Below, in pieces: positions 1 through 9,931 of a DNA stretch of 37,178 nt (positions are counted from its first letter, which is position 1; each line of letters opens with the position of its first letter). The notes below the pieces were generated by a model that was given only the letters and a program-made list of their open reading frames with translations, was not told the DNA's origin and searched no databases. The position numbers and the translations under genes were made by a program. The stretch is from Lingula anatina. Taxonomy: Eukaryota > Brachiopoda > Lingulata > Lingulida > Lingulidae. The stretch spans positions 372,011 through 409,188 of the forward strand of contig NW_019775384.1 of the NCBI RefSeq assembly GCF_001039355.2. The letters are read 5' to 3'.

Positions 1-14
1 GGGGGGGGGGGGGG
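1..14. repeat. poly-G run at window start
   Basis: Fourteen G in a row open the window. This may be a genuine homopolymer or a sequence-end artefact; nothing else can be inferred. Confidence 0.6.
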
Positions 15-815
15 CACGAAGTAAAATTTACGCCAGAAAGATTTCAAAGCCTTATTTAAGAACAAAAAGAAAGCACAACCAATGTTGACGCACGCACGCT
101 GTTTATGACAGCGGGTGGGAACCAGTGCAATACGAGCTGCATTTTTCTACATTTATTTACTTGGAGATACAGTGTTTGCCGGCAATGAAAGCGCAAGGGA
201 ATAAAACTGAGAAAAAACTCCTACTACTTCAACACGCTGGTCATACGTGAAACCTTTGTTTTAAAATCTAACTTTTTCAGAATGCACTGATGCCCCTTCT
301 TGTTCGATAAGACAATAAGTTGGCGGCCAGTAGCAATTGGTATCGGTAAACTGGTAGAGCAGAGGCAGTTGATGTGTTCGACTGTCAAAATAAATGCTTT
401 TGACCCAACTGAAATAAACTTTATTAAACAAACCTTCCAACAGGTGCTCATTGATTTATGAGTCTACAAAATGGGCGTTTCTGACCTATTACATGTCATC
501 TACCTACAGTTTGTGCAGTTTCGAGGGCGCCTTTTTAATCTCCATCTCTCTCTCTTTCGGCAACTTTTCTTGCGCTACTGATTGATTCGCCAGCGATGCT
601 TGTTCTCATGAAAGTGCCAACTATCTATTATTTAATGTTTCATCACTTTCTGGAGTCTGAAGTTACGCCAGTGAAACGTATGTCAGTTTTAAGTTGATAA
701 AATGTCCAATATGAACCCGTCGCGTGGTATACGTTATGATAGTGCCACCAATTATTTACCTTATATGGTAAAGATTGTGCGGGCTGACAGTCACGGCGAG
801 GCTGGGGTGCTACGT
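15..815. other. No gene seen; upstream flank of the lectin gene
   Basis: AT-rich non-coding sequence. Short open frames exist on both strands, but none has coding-like composition, splice structure or a recognisable domain. The right end leads into the TATA box of the lectin gene. Confidence 0.5.
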
Positions 816-822
816 TGATATG

Positions 823-830
823 TATAAATA
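823..830 (+). promoter_or_regulatory. TATA box of the lectin/aerolysin gene
   Basis: TATAAATA lies about 120 nt before the signal-peptide ATG at 949. This predicts a start site near 853-860 and a short leader without upstream ATG codons. The call rests on spacing and consensus only; no transcript data are available. Confidence 0.6.
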
Positions 831-948
831 CGAACCCTCGAAACACAACTTCTCACCCTTCCTCATCCACTGGAGACGCAGGGACAGAAGAGAACCCATC
901 AAGGACGCGACAGTTGCAGCAAGAAGCCCCGTACTTCTGAACGATACC

Positions 949-3929
949 ATGCATTTGTTCCTGGCTATAGTGCTGTCTGCCAGCCTGGCGGTTGCCGAAG
1001 GTAAGTTCCAACATGATTCGAAGGTCGATCTTGCTCTTACCAAGGGCTTTCACGAACTCTTGACTGCATTTCAACCTCTTAGAACGCTAGACCGAACCTA
1101 GTGTAGGAACGTTTCCCGGAAACCGAGATTTAAACAGAGACCGTGACAGAGAATCAGATAGTCACCCATTGTTCTCTGGGCTTTATTCATTTCATCCGGG
1201 AAACGCGCTCCACCCCAAAGTGTGTAATGCCCTTGCTTTTAGCATCTTCAATTAAAGTTTTTGGTGAAGCTGCCCCCACCCACCCACCCACCCATAAAAA
1301 GCCTAAAAGTTGATCCTAAGACAAAATATTTAGTGCACTCCAGTTCAGGATAAAAACATACCGGTCTATTAAAATAAATGTTTGGTACATGTACGAGGTG
1401 TGACGACGTTATTGGCTTCATGTTACGCGAGGTACCAAATACAACTCAGTTATGGACTTTCTTATTATTTATTGAACTACTTTCCAGTTGTTACATGTGC
1501 CGCTTCCTTTACCCCTACTTCTACCTCATGCAGTCTCTAGGGGCCTTCTTCTCCTGTTTACATTATGCGTGGTTGTATAAATATCATGAGAGCATGTCAT
1601 TCAACTAAAGTTACTGTACAAAACACTCCCCGATCTTAGTCACTGCATGCTGTCACTAAAGCCCCCTTTACACTGGGCGGCGTCCTTTCTGCGTCCAGCA
1701 GTCCGGCCCCATTTGAGAGTTAAAAAATTATAATATTTTACGTGCCGACAACTGGCCGATCATTGAGCATTCATTCTGATACAAAATTAATGCTCATGCC
1801 TCCTTATTAAGACCACAGCGATGCCAAATTTCATGGTCGCAGAAAGAACGCAGAAAGAACGCCGTCCAGTGTAAAGGGGGTATTTCTAACATTACAGAGG
1901 TATTGTTTAGTGAGGAACCACTGCCTAATCTGTTGTCCAAAATATAGCTGGATATATAGCAAATATAACAAGGATATGCCACTTTACTGATAACATACCT
2001 GACAGAGGCGCCCCTTCCAATCGCTGAGCGTCGGTGCTTCAGAGATTTTTAGTTCATCAATATCAAAACAAAGAATTCAGTCTTAAGAGAGGGTCCGAGA
2101 ACATTAATTGTCAAGTAACCGTACAGCTACAGTCTAGCACACAAGTTTATAACGAGCAAAATATTTTCCTTTGACTAACTGCAAGAAAATCAACTTCTCA
2201 GATTATGTATATTTAACCAACAAACCCGATAACCTGCCGATCACATTCTGGTATGTATATGAATAACCATTCAACGTAAAATGATACCCCTGTATGTTCA
2301 AGAACATGTACATCTGCAATGTCTGAGTCTTGAACTGAAAAATTTTGCAGATGGATTGCACGACTAGGAAAGCTCATTGACAAATATGAAACAAAAGAAA
2401 AAGAAATAAAATTCAAAGTTCACACTCATGAATTTGATGTTCATTATCACATATTGTAATCTAATGGAAATTGTGATGGTTTAAATTCAAAGGAGGTCAG
2501 AAAGTGCAAGAAATGTGTTCTCCAATCTGTCGCATGCCTAGTTGAATAGGTCAATGATAATATTTAGGTATTGTTCTTGAGACCCACTATAGCAAAACAC
2601 AGTCAAGTTAAAAGCTAATGTTATATTTTTTTCTTGCCACTGAAATAAGGTTACAAGGGGTTGGGAAAACACACCCTTTATTTTCTTTGCATAAAGGGGG
2701 GATTGTACTCAGCGAACTGCTTCAACTTATATAAATCGATGACGACTTTCCTTCTTAACGTCGTTTCATCGATTGATTAATCGATTTTAGGTTGATACAT
2801 GTTAGTTTGGTAACCAAGCTGAAGGGTCGTTTTTGTGATCTCTTGGTTTATTAATTAGTTTTTCAGCTTATGTTTTTTCGCGATTGATCGATGATTTATT
2901 CAATCGTTTCATTTGTTGTATGGTTGACAATGTAATTAAATGATTGAATTTGCAGTTGATGGATGATTTGATTGTGAAACAGCTCGATTGAGTGGTTAAT
3001 TAACCAATATGTCGAATGACTGGTTTGTATGATAGTTGGTCGTCCAATTAGTAAATGACAGACGGTTACTTTGGTTTGCAGGAGGATACGTCAGCCCTAG
3101 GTTCATTGTTAGGCACAGGTCTAGCGGCCGTTGTTACGCCTATGCTGACTGGTGGTCCTGGGGCCATCATTATGAAAAATTCCGTGCAGACAATTGCCCC
3201 AATGCGGCTGAACTAGAATGGCATCAGAAGGAAGGACACTGGGGCTATCTGAAGGTCGTAGGCACTGCCGGACATTGTTTGAACCCCTTCGGCGGCTGGG
3301 CTCATCCAGGAGACAATACAGCAATTTTCCCACATCCAAATTGCTACAATTCTGCATTGTTTGCAATCAACCAAGAGAAGGGCTTCATCAAACATTCTGG
3401 GGGCAAATATGTTCACCCGTACCCATATAACGGTGAAATGCCAAGCTGGCATTCCGATACGATGATACACGGAGGAACTTTCTCAAATATGCAGTTTGAC
3501 TTTCTTAACCGCAACCTCCAGAAAGTTCAGGTTATTCCAAACCCATCAGTTGCCGGAGACTGGGTTAAAATCAGCTGTTGGGGCCATGTTGGCCCTGGGT
3601 CTTTGTCGTATACATTTAAAGCTGGCTACTCTAAAACCGAGTCCTCGACGTTAACAAATTCATGGGAAATGACCATCGAAGTGGCCAAAAAAGTCATTAC
3701 AGCCAGCGTCACCTATAGTGGTTCTTACTCAACCTCCTACGAATCGCAATGGACGCAGGAACGGGAAATAACCAGAACAGTCACTGTCACTGTAGCTGGC
3801 ACCATATGTCTGTGGCAGTGGCAGTATGTATTTGAGCAGTTTAATGATAAATATGTGTTCAAACCCATGATTATGCAAGAAACCCGTTCTGACGTGAAAC
3901 CAACCAATATCCCCAGAAACACAAAGTAG
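949..3929 (+). CDS. Secreted mytilectin-type beta-trefoil lectin with C-terminal aerolysin-like domain
   Basis: Two coding exons, 949-1000 and 3082-3929, join in phase 1 across a 2.1-kb GT-AG intron (gtaagt donor, tttgcag acceptor) and give about 299 residues. Exon 1 encodes a hydrophobic signal peptide ending near Ala-Glu, so the product should be secreted. Residues about 20-160 form three repeated trefoil subdomains recognisable from mussel mytilectins, for example GHWGYLKV, LNPFGGWAHPGDNT and KHSGGKYVHPYP. Residues about 160-299 match an aerolysin-type pore-forming module, with an alternating Ser/Thr stretch (SVTYSGSYSTSYES) typical of the membrane-inserting beta-hairpin. The same domain pairing is known for the larger MytiLec proteins of mussels; a role in glycan recognition and innate defence is inferred from the family. 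The canonical HPxGG and HxDxH sugar-binding residues are largely altered here. Family assignment is confident; activity is not shown. Confidence 0.9.
1662..1880. mobile_element. MITE-like element with about 30-bp terminal inverted repeats
   Basis: The left end begins CCCCCTTTACACTGG and continues through CGGCGT to CTTTCTGCGT at about 1698. The right end, read on the minus strand from 1880, gives the same words with a few substitutions. The body is about 219 bp with no ORF, as expected for a non-autonomous DNA transposon. A target-site duplication is not clear, so the superfamily is unassigned. It lies inside the lectin-gene intron. Confidence 0.7.
2735..3030. repeat. Degenerate GATTGAT-rich tract
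   Basis: Words such as atcgattgattaatcgat, gattgatcgatga and gattgaatttgcagttgat recur irregularly over about 300 bp immediately before the exon-2 acceptor. It looks like an old, diverged simple repeat, with no clean period by eye. Confidence 0.35.
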
Positions 3930-4133
3930 AAATTGGTCCAATTACCTGTCAATCTTATTAATTTACAATATCTTTATTTCTTCTTTCTCTGCTATGCTAA
4001 ATATCATGGATTGGGTTTTTGTCTCTTTTCCCCCACTATTCTGTCTATTTAATATTCAGATTTTTCTGATGACATACCTATAGAGGTATTTAGCGAACAC
4101 ACAAAGGCGTTTTTTTCTGGTTGGGGTTTTTGT

Positions 4134-4139
4134 AATAAA
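4134..4139 (+). terminator. Candidate polyadenylation signal of the lectin gene
   Basis: AATAAA lies about 205 nt after the stop codon at 3929 and is the first clean canonical signal downstream. It would give a compact 3' UTR. Confidence 0.5.
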
Positions 4140-4159
4140 CAGTGGATCATTAAGGTTGC

Positions 4160-5690
4160 TGTCGCTGAGAATTACACATTCTAAAATATGGTATTTGAAT
4201 TCAATTCATTATAAACAGTATCACCATAATGAAATCACTTTTAAACCCAGAAATATAGTTTATGATACACGTTTCTCACTTCAATTGCCTTCGTAGTGTA
4301 CGATCACTACCTTATATTATATTCTATTCTATACCTCACTACCTCAACTTGTAGTCATATTAACTTATTTTTATTTCTTACTCTGATAATCTCTTATTTT
4401 GGTGGAGGAACCAAAAAAATGAGCAAAATGATAAAAAAGGTTCTGATTCTTTTCTTAATGGACAGTTGTTCAGCATGGAGGACATCTTTCACGTTTGCTG
4501 CGCCCACAGTTAGTTTCACCAAGGAGGTAGTTGTTGGGACTCCTTGGTTTCACACATTTCGATTTTTGACAGTACTTGTAAACCACACTAGACCTGTTAA
4601 TCCACATATTTGTAATAAAAGTAGAAAGACTCAGGACCACAGACACGTGCTTGACTTTTTTTTGTATCACGTCTCTCCGTTTGTTACCCTGAATCCTATT
4701 TTTTGCATATTATTTATTTATTTATATATCTATTTATTTTGCTTGCCCCTTTTCTTTGGAACAAATTTGTTATTATTTAAAGTTCTGTTCATGGACAGTG
4801 TTTTTCACGTTTATTACTCTCTTCAAAATGCTCAACAAACAAAGCGTAGATAAGTTTTTAATAATAAATGTATCAGACCGTTTTTATATTTTATAATTAT
4901 TTAACGGAATCATCTCCAATTGAATTCCTCGTAAATAATTCAAACTTATGATTGCTTGAATAAGGACCTTATAGTCCATGGGCCAAATACCGACCCCCAC
5001 CCCCTTAGTGATTTTTGTTCACTATGTTTTTCTAATAGGCCCTTAGTTTTTATTTTTTTGCGTGTTTGCCAGTAAAGTGGTTGTTGGTGTGTCTTGGTAA
5101 CACACGGGTTAAAAAATGACAGTTCTGAGGCCAACAAAATCTTAAATATTTCAAATGCATTGACTAAATGACATTTAAAATCATTCTAGAGTCATTCTAA
5201 AATCATTCTAAAATGAGAGCTATATTCCTCATTTCATCTTAAATTTGGATGAGAACTTATTTTCATAATACTGCTCATCACTACTAGATGTGTGTCCATG
5301 TAAAATGATTAAAAAAGAAAGATGAAATGGTCAACAATAACCGAAGACTAGGTAACAGCAAATCTTGATTGGCTTTCCAATGAACTACAGCCAAGACATT
5401 TCACCTGTTACCATAAAGCCTTAATCCTGAATATGCAATTAAATATGGACAAGTATTTCCATGAAAGCAGTGTAGAAAGGTCATATAAGATTGCAATTGA
5501 CTGCACAACTTTTAGAATTATACGTTTCTTGCATTAAAATTCATACCCGCACTGTCAATTGTGGCCATGTTGAATTTTGGAACAACCAAGCAAATATAAT
5601 ATGGCCAAATAAAAATAATTTATATTTAGATTATAGGTTAATTATGTTCAACAGAAAGTGTAAGATACATTTTGAAAGAAAAAAGTAACA
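4160..5690. other. Intergenic, no gene recognised
   Basis: AT-rich sequence. A 185-codon open frame at 4296-4853 has a low-complexity hydrophobic translation rich in Leu, Ile, Tyr and Phe, as AT-rich noise gives, and shows no domain. I do not call it a gene. Confidence 0.5.
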
Positions 5691-5699
5691 TTTATTCAG

Positions 5700-5999
5700 T
5701 TAGCACAGCAATATGTATACACCGTGTTTTGTGATGGCCACCTTGAGTTCCTTCGTCATTTCATCCTCAGAAAGTTTTTCACAGTATTTATTATATGCAG
5801 ATTGGTACTTTTCAAATAATTCATCGTACTGTTCCAAATTTGTTTTCACGATATGAAGGTTATTAAAGTCAGTCATAGCATTCACTATTTTGTTACAGCA
5901 TACTGTAACTGAGCGTAGCGCTGCACTTTTTCTGTCCTTTAAAGTTTTAATGGTAGTTGTGTCTGACTGTGGTACATCTGCGTTTGTTTCACCGTTCAT
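5700..5999 (-). CDS. Short ORF of unknown function, possibly retroelement-derived
   Basis: A 99-codon minus-strand frame with a good ATG (complement of 5997-5999) and a balanced, helical, acidic/Lys-rich composition unlike the surrounding AT noise. The middle (NLHIVKTNLEQYDELFEKYQ) looks like a coiled-coil or Gag-type helix. It may be a first exon or a fragment of a retrotransposon Gag-like gene: the translation degrades after a possible weak donor (AAG|gtggcc, near 5738) and then stops. No homologue is identified with certainty and no downstream exon was found. Confidence 0.4.
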   Translation of the reverse strand: MNGETNADVPQSDTTTIKTLKDRKSAALRSVTVCCNKIVNAMTDFNNLHIVKTNLEQYDELFEKYQSAYNKYCEKLSEDEMTKELKVAITKHGVYILLC

Positions 6000-6432
6000 G
6001 ATGCCAGTGTTCGGAACAAAATATTTGTACTAATATTGTAGACGACGTTACGCATAAAATGACTGAATCATTTATTGTCTTTTAGATAGCACAATTTGTT
6101 ACAGTTTCGTTATCAAAATGGACACCGTGGCACGTTTGTTCTTTGTGTACGTTGAGCTTTTGTACAAATCTAAAAAAAAATGAAAAATGACATAAGTATG
6201 CGACAAACAATAAACTCATAGAAACTAATATAAACAAACTACGGTATATACGTTAAAGTAAAAATAAAAAACATTTTACAATTACTCACATTATATGCTA
6301 TCTACGGTTCCAAACACAGGTGACCGACCGGTATGCTTGCTACTTGTCTTCTGAATTCTCTATATATTTCTATACCACACACACCCAAAATCACGTGACT
6401 GATTACTGTTCGCATAACTAAGAGTGACCACA

Positions 6433-6719
6433 CCCGCACAAAAACGAAGTAGATACTCCAGCGCAGTAGACTACTGCAATCATACTGCAAACATGCTTCA
6501 AATCTGCTTCGATGTGGGAGCTAATTAGCATATTTGAAACATGCTTCTATCATGCTGCTAATCTACTGCATTAATGCTCCTCCTCTGTACAAGCCTATGT
6601 AATTTTTGAAGTAGAATTGCAGTAGGCTATACTGCATTTCTACTGCAAATATGCTCCACACCTCTACTGCGTTTAAAATGCTTCTTTGCTACTTCGATAC
6701 TACTGCATTTTCGTGCGGG
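6433..6719. mobile_element. MITE-like repeat with CCCGCAC termini and internal CTACTGCA words
   Basis: The left end CCCGCACaAAAAcG is mirrored on the minus strand at the right end (CCCGCACgAAAAtG), followed on both sides by AGTAG. The roughly 290-bp body repeats the word TACTGCA, often followed by ATGCTTC or ATGCTCC, at least six times on both strands. No ORF and no clear target-site duplication were seen. A non-autonomous DNA element or a degenerate palindromic repeat are both possible. Confidence 0.5.
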
Positions 6720-6952
6720 CAAGGTCATGTGATTTGGTGCACTAACACTTGGATTGGCTGCCATTTTGGCAATTTAACTATGATATTTTTTCAAATAATT
6801 TCATTAATTGCTGAGGCCCAAGTCTTATTTTATAAGATTACAATACAGGTACCCGCGTTCATATATTTGAAATACATGACAATTTAAAGGTCTCAGAAAT
6901 TATAATTCAAAACCCCTGTATTACTATGGCCACAGCTAAATCTGTCACACCC

Positions 6953-7005
6953 ATAATAATAATAATAATTATACTACAACTACTACTACTACTACTACTA
7001 CTACT
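6953..7005. repeat. Compound (AAT)n/(CTA)n microsatellite
   Basis: AAT repeats at 6953-6969 are followed by CTA repeats at 6979-7005. It lies at the 3' end of the minus-strand LINE fragment; CR1/L2-type LINEs commonly end in short microsatellite tails, so it may be that tail. Confidence 0.7.
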
Positions 7006-7014
7006 AATTATAAT

Positions 7015-8480
7015 AAATTTATTTTGAGTCTAAACTCCATTATTACATGTTCAGAAGACTTTACATATACATAAACAATTACTAAATAATCATTTATTAG
7101 GAATAGATAAATAAATAAATTACAGAGTTTAACGACAAAAAATTAAGAGTGTTCACATAAAAGTACTTACAGTACATAGCTAAAATATGTTTGTGAAGAA
7201 GAAATAATCAATTCTAGGTAAAAAAAAGCCTTATTTACATATAGAAAAATTATAAGTATAAGCCTTATTTCTTACAGTGGAAAAATGCAATTACTATAAC
7301 ATTTGTAAAAACAATTTAAAAGTTGATTAGTCAAAAAAAATTCCTGAATAGGTATGTCGTTAATTCTTTTTTAAAATACTTGGTAGATTCAATTGATCGG
7401 ATTTTCAGTGGTTATAAATTCCATTCCTTTGGACCTGCTGATTTAAAAGAAATGTCACCATAAGTTTTTAGGCGCATTTTTACCAGCTTATATAAGTAAC
7501 AATTTGTCTACAGACCGCACGTTTCTTGCTGGAACATAGTGAGTGACTAATTCACTTAGGTAGATCGGTGCGACTTTGTAAAAAGCGTCATGAACAAGAC
7601 TAGAAATTTAAAACAATCCTGGCTTGCAGTCAGGTAGCCAATGTAACTCTGCTAAAACTGGGGTGATATGGTTACTCATGGATGTACGGGTTGATAATTT
7701 AGCTGAGATGTTCTGAATACGCTGCAGTATTTTAATGTTTTTTTGACACCCATATAAAATAGAATTACAGAAACCCAATCTAGACGTTACTAAACAATTT
7801 GTAACTGTACATGTAGCTGCAGCAGAGTCAGAGAGGTGATTACGAATTGTGCATATGTTCCTAATATTAAATACTGCTCACTTGCATATGCTAGCAATTT
7901 GATTATTCATAGAAAGCGTTCTATCAACCACCCTCGTAGATCATCAATACACTTAGACAGCTTTTCCATTGATTCATTAGGATTTTTTACATTACAGCAT
8001 GTTAAAATTTGCGTATCATCAGCATAGATGTTATAGCCAAAAACTGTGATGTCTCAATATGGCCCCAGTGGGTCATGTATAGAAAGCTAGAGGTCCAAGA
8101 ACATTACCTTGAGATGCACCAAAAGCTAACTCTGACACATTTGACAATATTCCATTAATTAAAACCTGTTGTGAGCGACCTGTATGATAAGAGCGTAAAA
8201 GACTAAGTGCAGAGTCCCTGATATCAACATAATCTTATATTTAATGATCGATTGTATCAAAAGCTGCAGATAGGACAAATAAGACTAAAAGAATCATTGA
8301 GTGTTCATTGACTCCACACGGGAGATCACTTTTTTATTCTTAGCAGTGGTGATTCAGTACTGTGTCTGGCCTAAATGTGATAGTAATCTTGCAGCAATGA
8401 CCCTTTCAACGGTTTTTGATAGAAACGAGAGGTAAAACACAGGTCTGTAATGTCTAAATGTATCAGAGTCTAGAGATGGC
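7015..8480 (-). pseudogene. Decayed CR1/L2-type (Jockey superfamily) LINE, reverse transcriptase and 3' end
   Basis: Read on the minus strand with frameshifts and stops, the block gives in order: an RP.(F/Y)..LSKTVERV-like segment near 8400-8450; the reverse-transcriptase core with NIYADDTQ at about 8009-8032 (catalytic YADD at 8015-8026); LVTSRLGFCNSILYG near 7740-7790; ITPVLAELHWLPDCK near 7625-7665; and PIYLSELVTHYVPARNVRS below 7580. These are signature motifs of the CR1/L2 reverse-transcriptase C-terminus. The 5' part (endonuclease) is absent. It is 5' truncated and inactive; the microsatellite at 6953-7005 probably marks its 3' tail. Confidence 0.85.
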
Positions 8481-8536
8481 TTTTTTATGCCCCTATTTCA
8501 CACAGACCACGAATCCCACAAATGGCCATGACTTGA

Positions 8537-9052
8537 CAAATTACGGCGCCAATTACAGCCGGCCCCCCAGGAGTCAACGGCAACCCCTACCACGACGAAG
8601 TCGTCAGAGCAAAAGCTTACCTGAAAGGCTGCTCTGACTGGGCAGACCACATGCTCAAACAACTCGGCAACAACGCCCACCATGTCAGATGCCGTGTAGA
8701 CTTCAGGGGATGCCCTGATGACGACATCCTTCTGGCAACAATGATCAACATACAAGACAAGGCCGCAACGGAGCTTAAATCCGCGATCGAGGCCCACACG
8801 CAATCTTTCGTAGACAAAGCTAAGGAAAGCTTGGCAAAGGCAGAAGAGAGGGAATCCAGGGCGGAAGAGCACTTCAACATCCACGGCGTGTACACGCCAG
8901 GACACCAACCCTCTACTTCAACGACCGCAAACAACCAGATCATGGAGCAAATGAGACTCCTCATTCTCGCCATGAAGGACAAGAAGAAGAGCCGCGTGCT
9001 AGCCAGCAAAGTGAAACGAAGACTAACCTCAGTCAAGAAAACCACACTGTAA
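8537..9052 (+). CDS. 5'-truncated ORF of the composite element, function unknown
   Basis: The frame is open from 8537 (after an in-frame TGA at 8534) to the stop at 9050-9052, 171 sense codons; the first ATG is at 8651, giving 133 residues. The codons before that ATG still read as protein-like sequence (for example NPYHDEVVRAKAYLKG), so the true start is probably lost or altered upstream. The middle is Ala/Glu/Lys-rich and probably coiled-coil (KAKESLAKAEERESRAEEHF); the C-terminus is strongly basic (KDKKKSRVLASKVKRR), suggesting nucleic-acid binding. I recognise no family. It ends 37 nt before a histone-like stem-loop. GC content and codon use differ from neighbouring DNA. A Gag-like or RNA-binding protein of the element is an inference. 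Confidence 0.5.
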   Translation, partial: QITAPITAGPPGVNGNPYHDEVVRAKAYLKGCSDWADHMLKQLGNNAHHVRCRVDFRGCPDDDILLATMINIQDKAATELKSAIEAHTQSFVDKAKESLAKAEERESRAEEHFNIHGVYTPGHQPSTSTTANNQIMEQMRLLILAMKDKKKSRVLASKVKRRLTSVKKTTL

Positions 9053-9089
9053 AATAGAAGCCATTGCTTCGACGTCCTAAAAAAAAAAC

Positions 9090-9105
9090 GGCCCTTTTCA
9101 GGGCA
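9090..9105 (+). other. Histone-mRNA-like 3' stem-loop, copy A
   Basis: GGCCCTTTTCAGGGCA closely follows the metazoan histone stem-loop consensus (GGYYYTTTTCARRRCC). The stem is GCCCT/AGGGC, the loop is TTTC, with an A-rich 5' flank and an ACCCCA 3' flank. The outer G-C pair is lost (A instead of C at 9105). A purine-rich aggaaaagc about 15 nt downstream resembles a histone downstream element. It follows the ORF stop at the distance typical of replication-dependent histone genes. Confidence 0.7.
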
Positions 9106-9166
9106 CCCCATTTCTACCAGGAAAAGCTAAACCTGAATGTTCAAATAGAGCGCAATAAATCATACC

Positions 9167-9370
9167 ACAAATAAAAGGCGAGATGCCTTCCCCACATTTA
9201 TTTATAATCAATAAAGCAAAGAAAAGTCATTCTGGAGATAAAGCAAAATGCCCTAATCTCACTTAGACCAAATTTTAACACTTACAGGGCACAATCGACT
9301 TATAAGACACAAACATCGCAAATAAAAGGCGAGATGCCTTCTCACTTTATTTATAAGCAACAAGGAAAAG
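9167..9370 (+). repeat. Two diverged repeats 151 bp apart, each with an AAGGC-GAGAT-GCCTT hairpin
   Basis: The segments starting at about 9167 and 9318 share caaataaaaggcgagatgc followed by a pyrimidine-rich spacer and tttatttataa. Both contain the same 15-nt hairpin (9175-9189 and 9326-9340). An AATAAA occurs at 9209-9214 in the first copy. Confidence 0.75.
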
Positions 9371-9715
9371 GAATCCAAAATTAAAAAAGGTGCCCGAAAC
9401 CTATACAGACCATCTCAGCAAATGAAAAGTCAGTGTTAACACGCATATGCACAGCATAAGAATACTAATAAATTTGATCCGAGGTTAAAAAACCTTGCCA
9501 AAAATGAAACCAATAAACTACATCTAAACAGAAAGGATTAAGATACACCACGAGAACAGCCAATCAAAACTCATAATCTAAACAACCAATCAGATCCCGG
9601 CCTCGTTCTCGTTTTGACACAATTTCAACAAATCCTCAGTCGACCTCCGACTCTTGAGCCATTCACACGCTCAATTCATACCGTCCACTTTGACACAAGC
9701 GAGACACTTGTGATC

Positions 9716-9869
9716 AAGCATGATACTATAAAGCCGAGATGGCTCGTATCATTCACAATGGCGAGACACCATTGATGAAAACTCGCTAAACGAAGCATGA
9801 TACTTAAAAGCCGAGATGCCTCGTATCATTCACAATGGCGAAACACCATTGATGAAAACTTACTAAACA
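9716..9869 (+). repeat. 77-bp tandem duplication within the hairpin array
   Basis: Unit 1 (9716-9792) and unit 2 (9793-9869) both run from AAGCATGATACT to CTAAAC.AA with a small number of substitutions. Each unit carries an AGCC-type hairpin followed by a CAATGG/CCATTG hairpin. The two-hairpin cassette was therefore copied as a block; one hairpin of unit 2 has acquired a stem mismatch. Confidence 0.85.
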
Positions 9870-9931
9870 AAGGCGAGACACCTTTGCTTACCAACCCCTA
9901 CGTCCCTAAATTTTCTTTTTTTTTTATTATC

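Larger units (their letters stand above)
1001..3081 (+). other. Intron of the lectin gene
   Basis: The intron is bounded by gtaagt at 1001 and tttgcag ending at 3081. It contains a (CCCA)n run at 1273-1293, a MITE-like element at 1662-1880, and a stretch at about 2735-3030 rich in degenerate GATTGA/ATCGAT words just before the acceptor. No coding exon was recognised inside it. Confidence 0.75.

Noticed and set aside
300-370. Possible tRNA-like fragment (ggtagagcagaggcag)
   Set aside because: No acceptor stem, B box or anticodon arm can be assembled around it.
4296-4853. 185-codon plus-strand open frame
   Set aside because: The translation is low-complexity hydrophobic, as produced by AT-rich DNA, with no domain, splice partner or promoter.
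8710-8740. Second hammerhead core (CTGATGACGAC)
   Set aside because: No GAAA partner and no flanking stems; it lies inside the ORF.
8498-9111. Minus-strand frames of 136 and 164 codons opposite the 8537-9052 ORF
   Set aside because: They are mirror frames of a GC-rich coding region; the plus-strand translation has far better composition and agrees with the orientation of the ribozyme and stem-loops.
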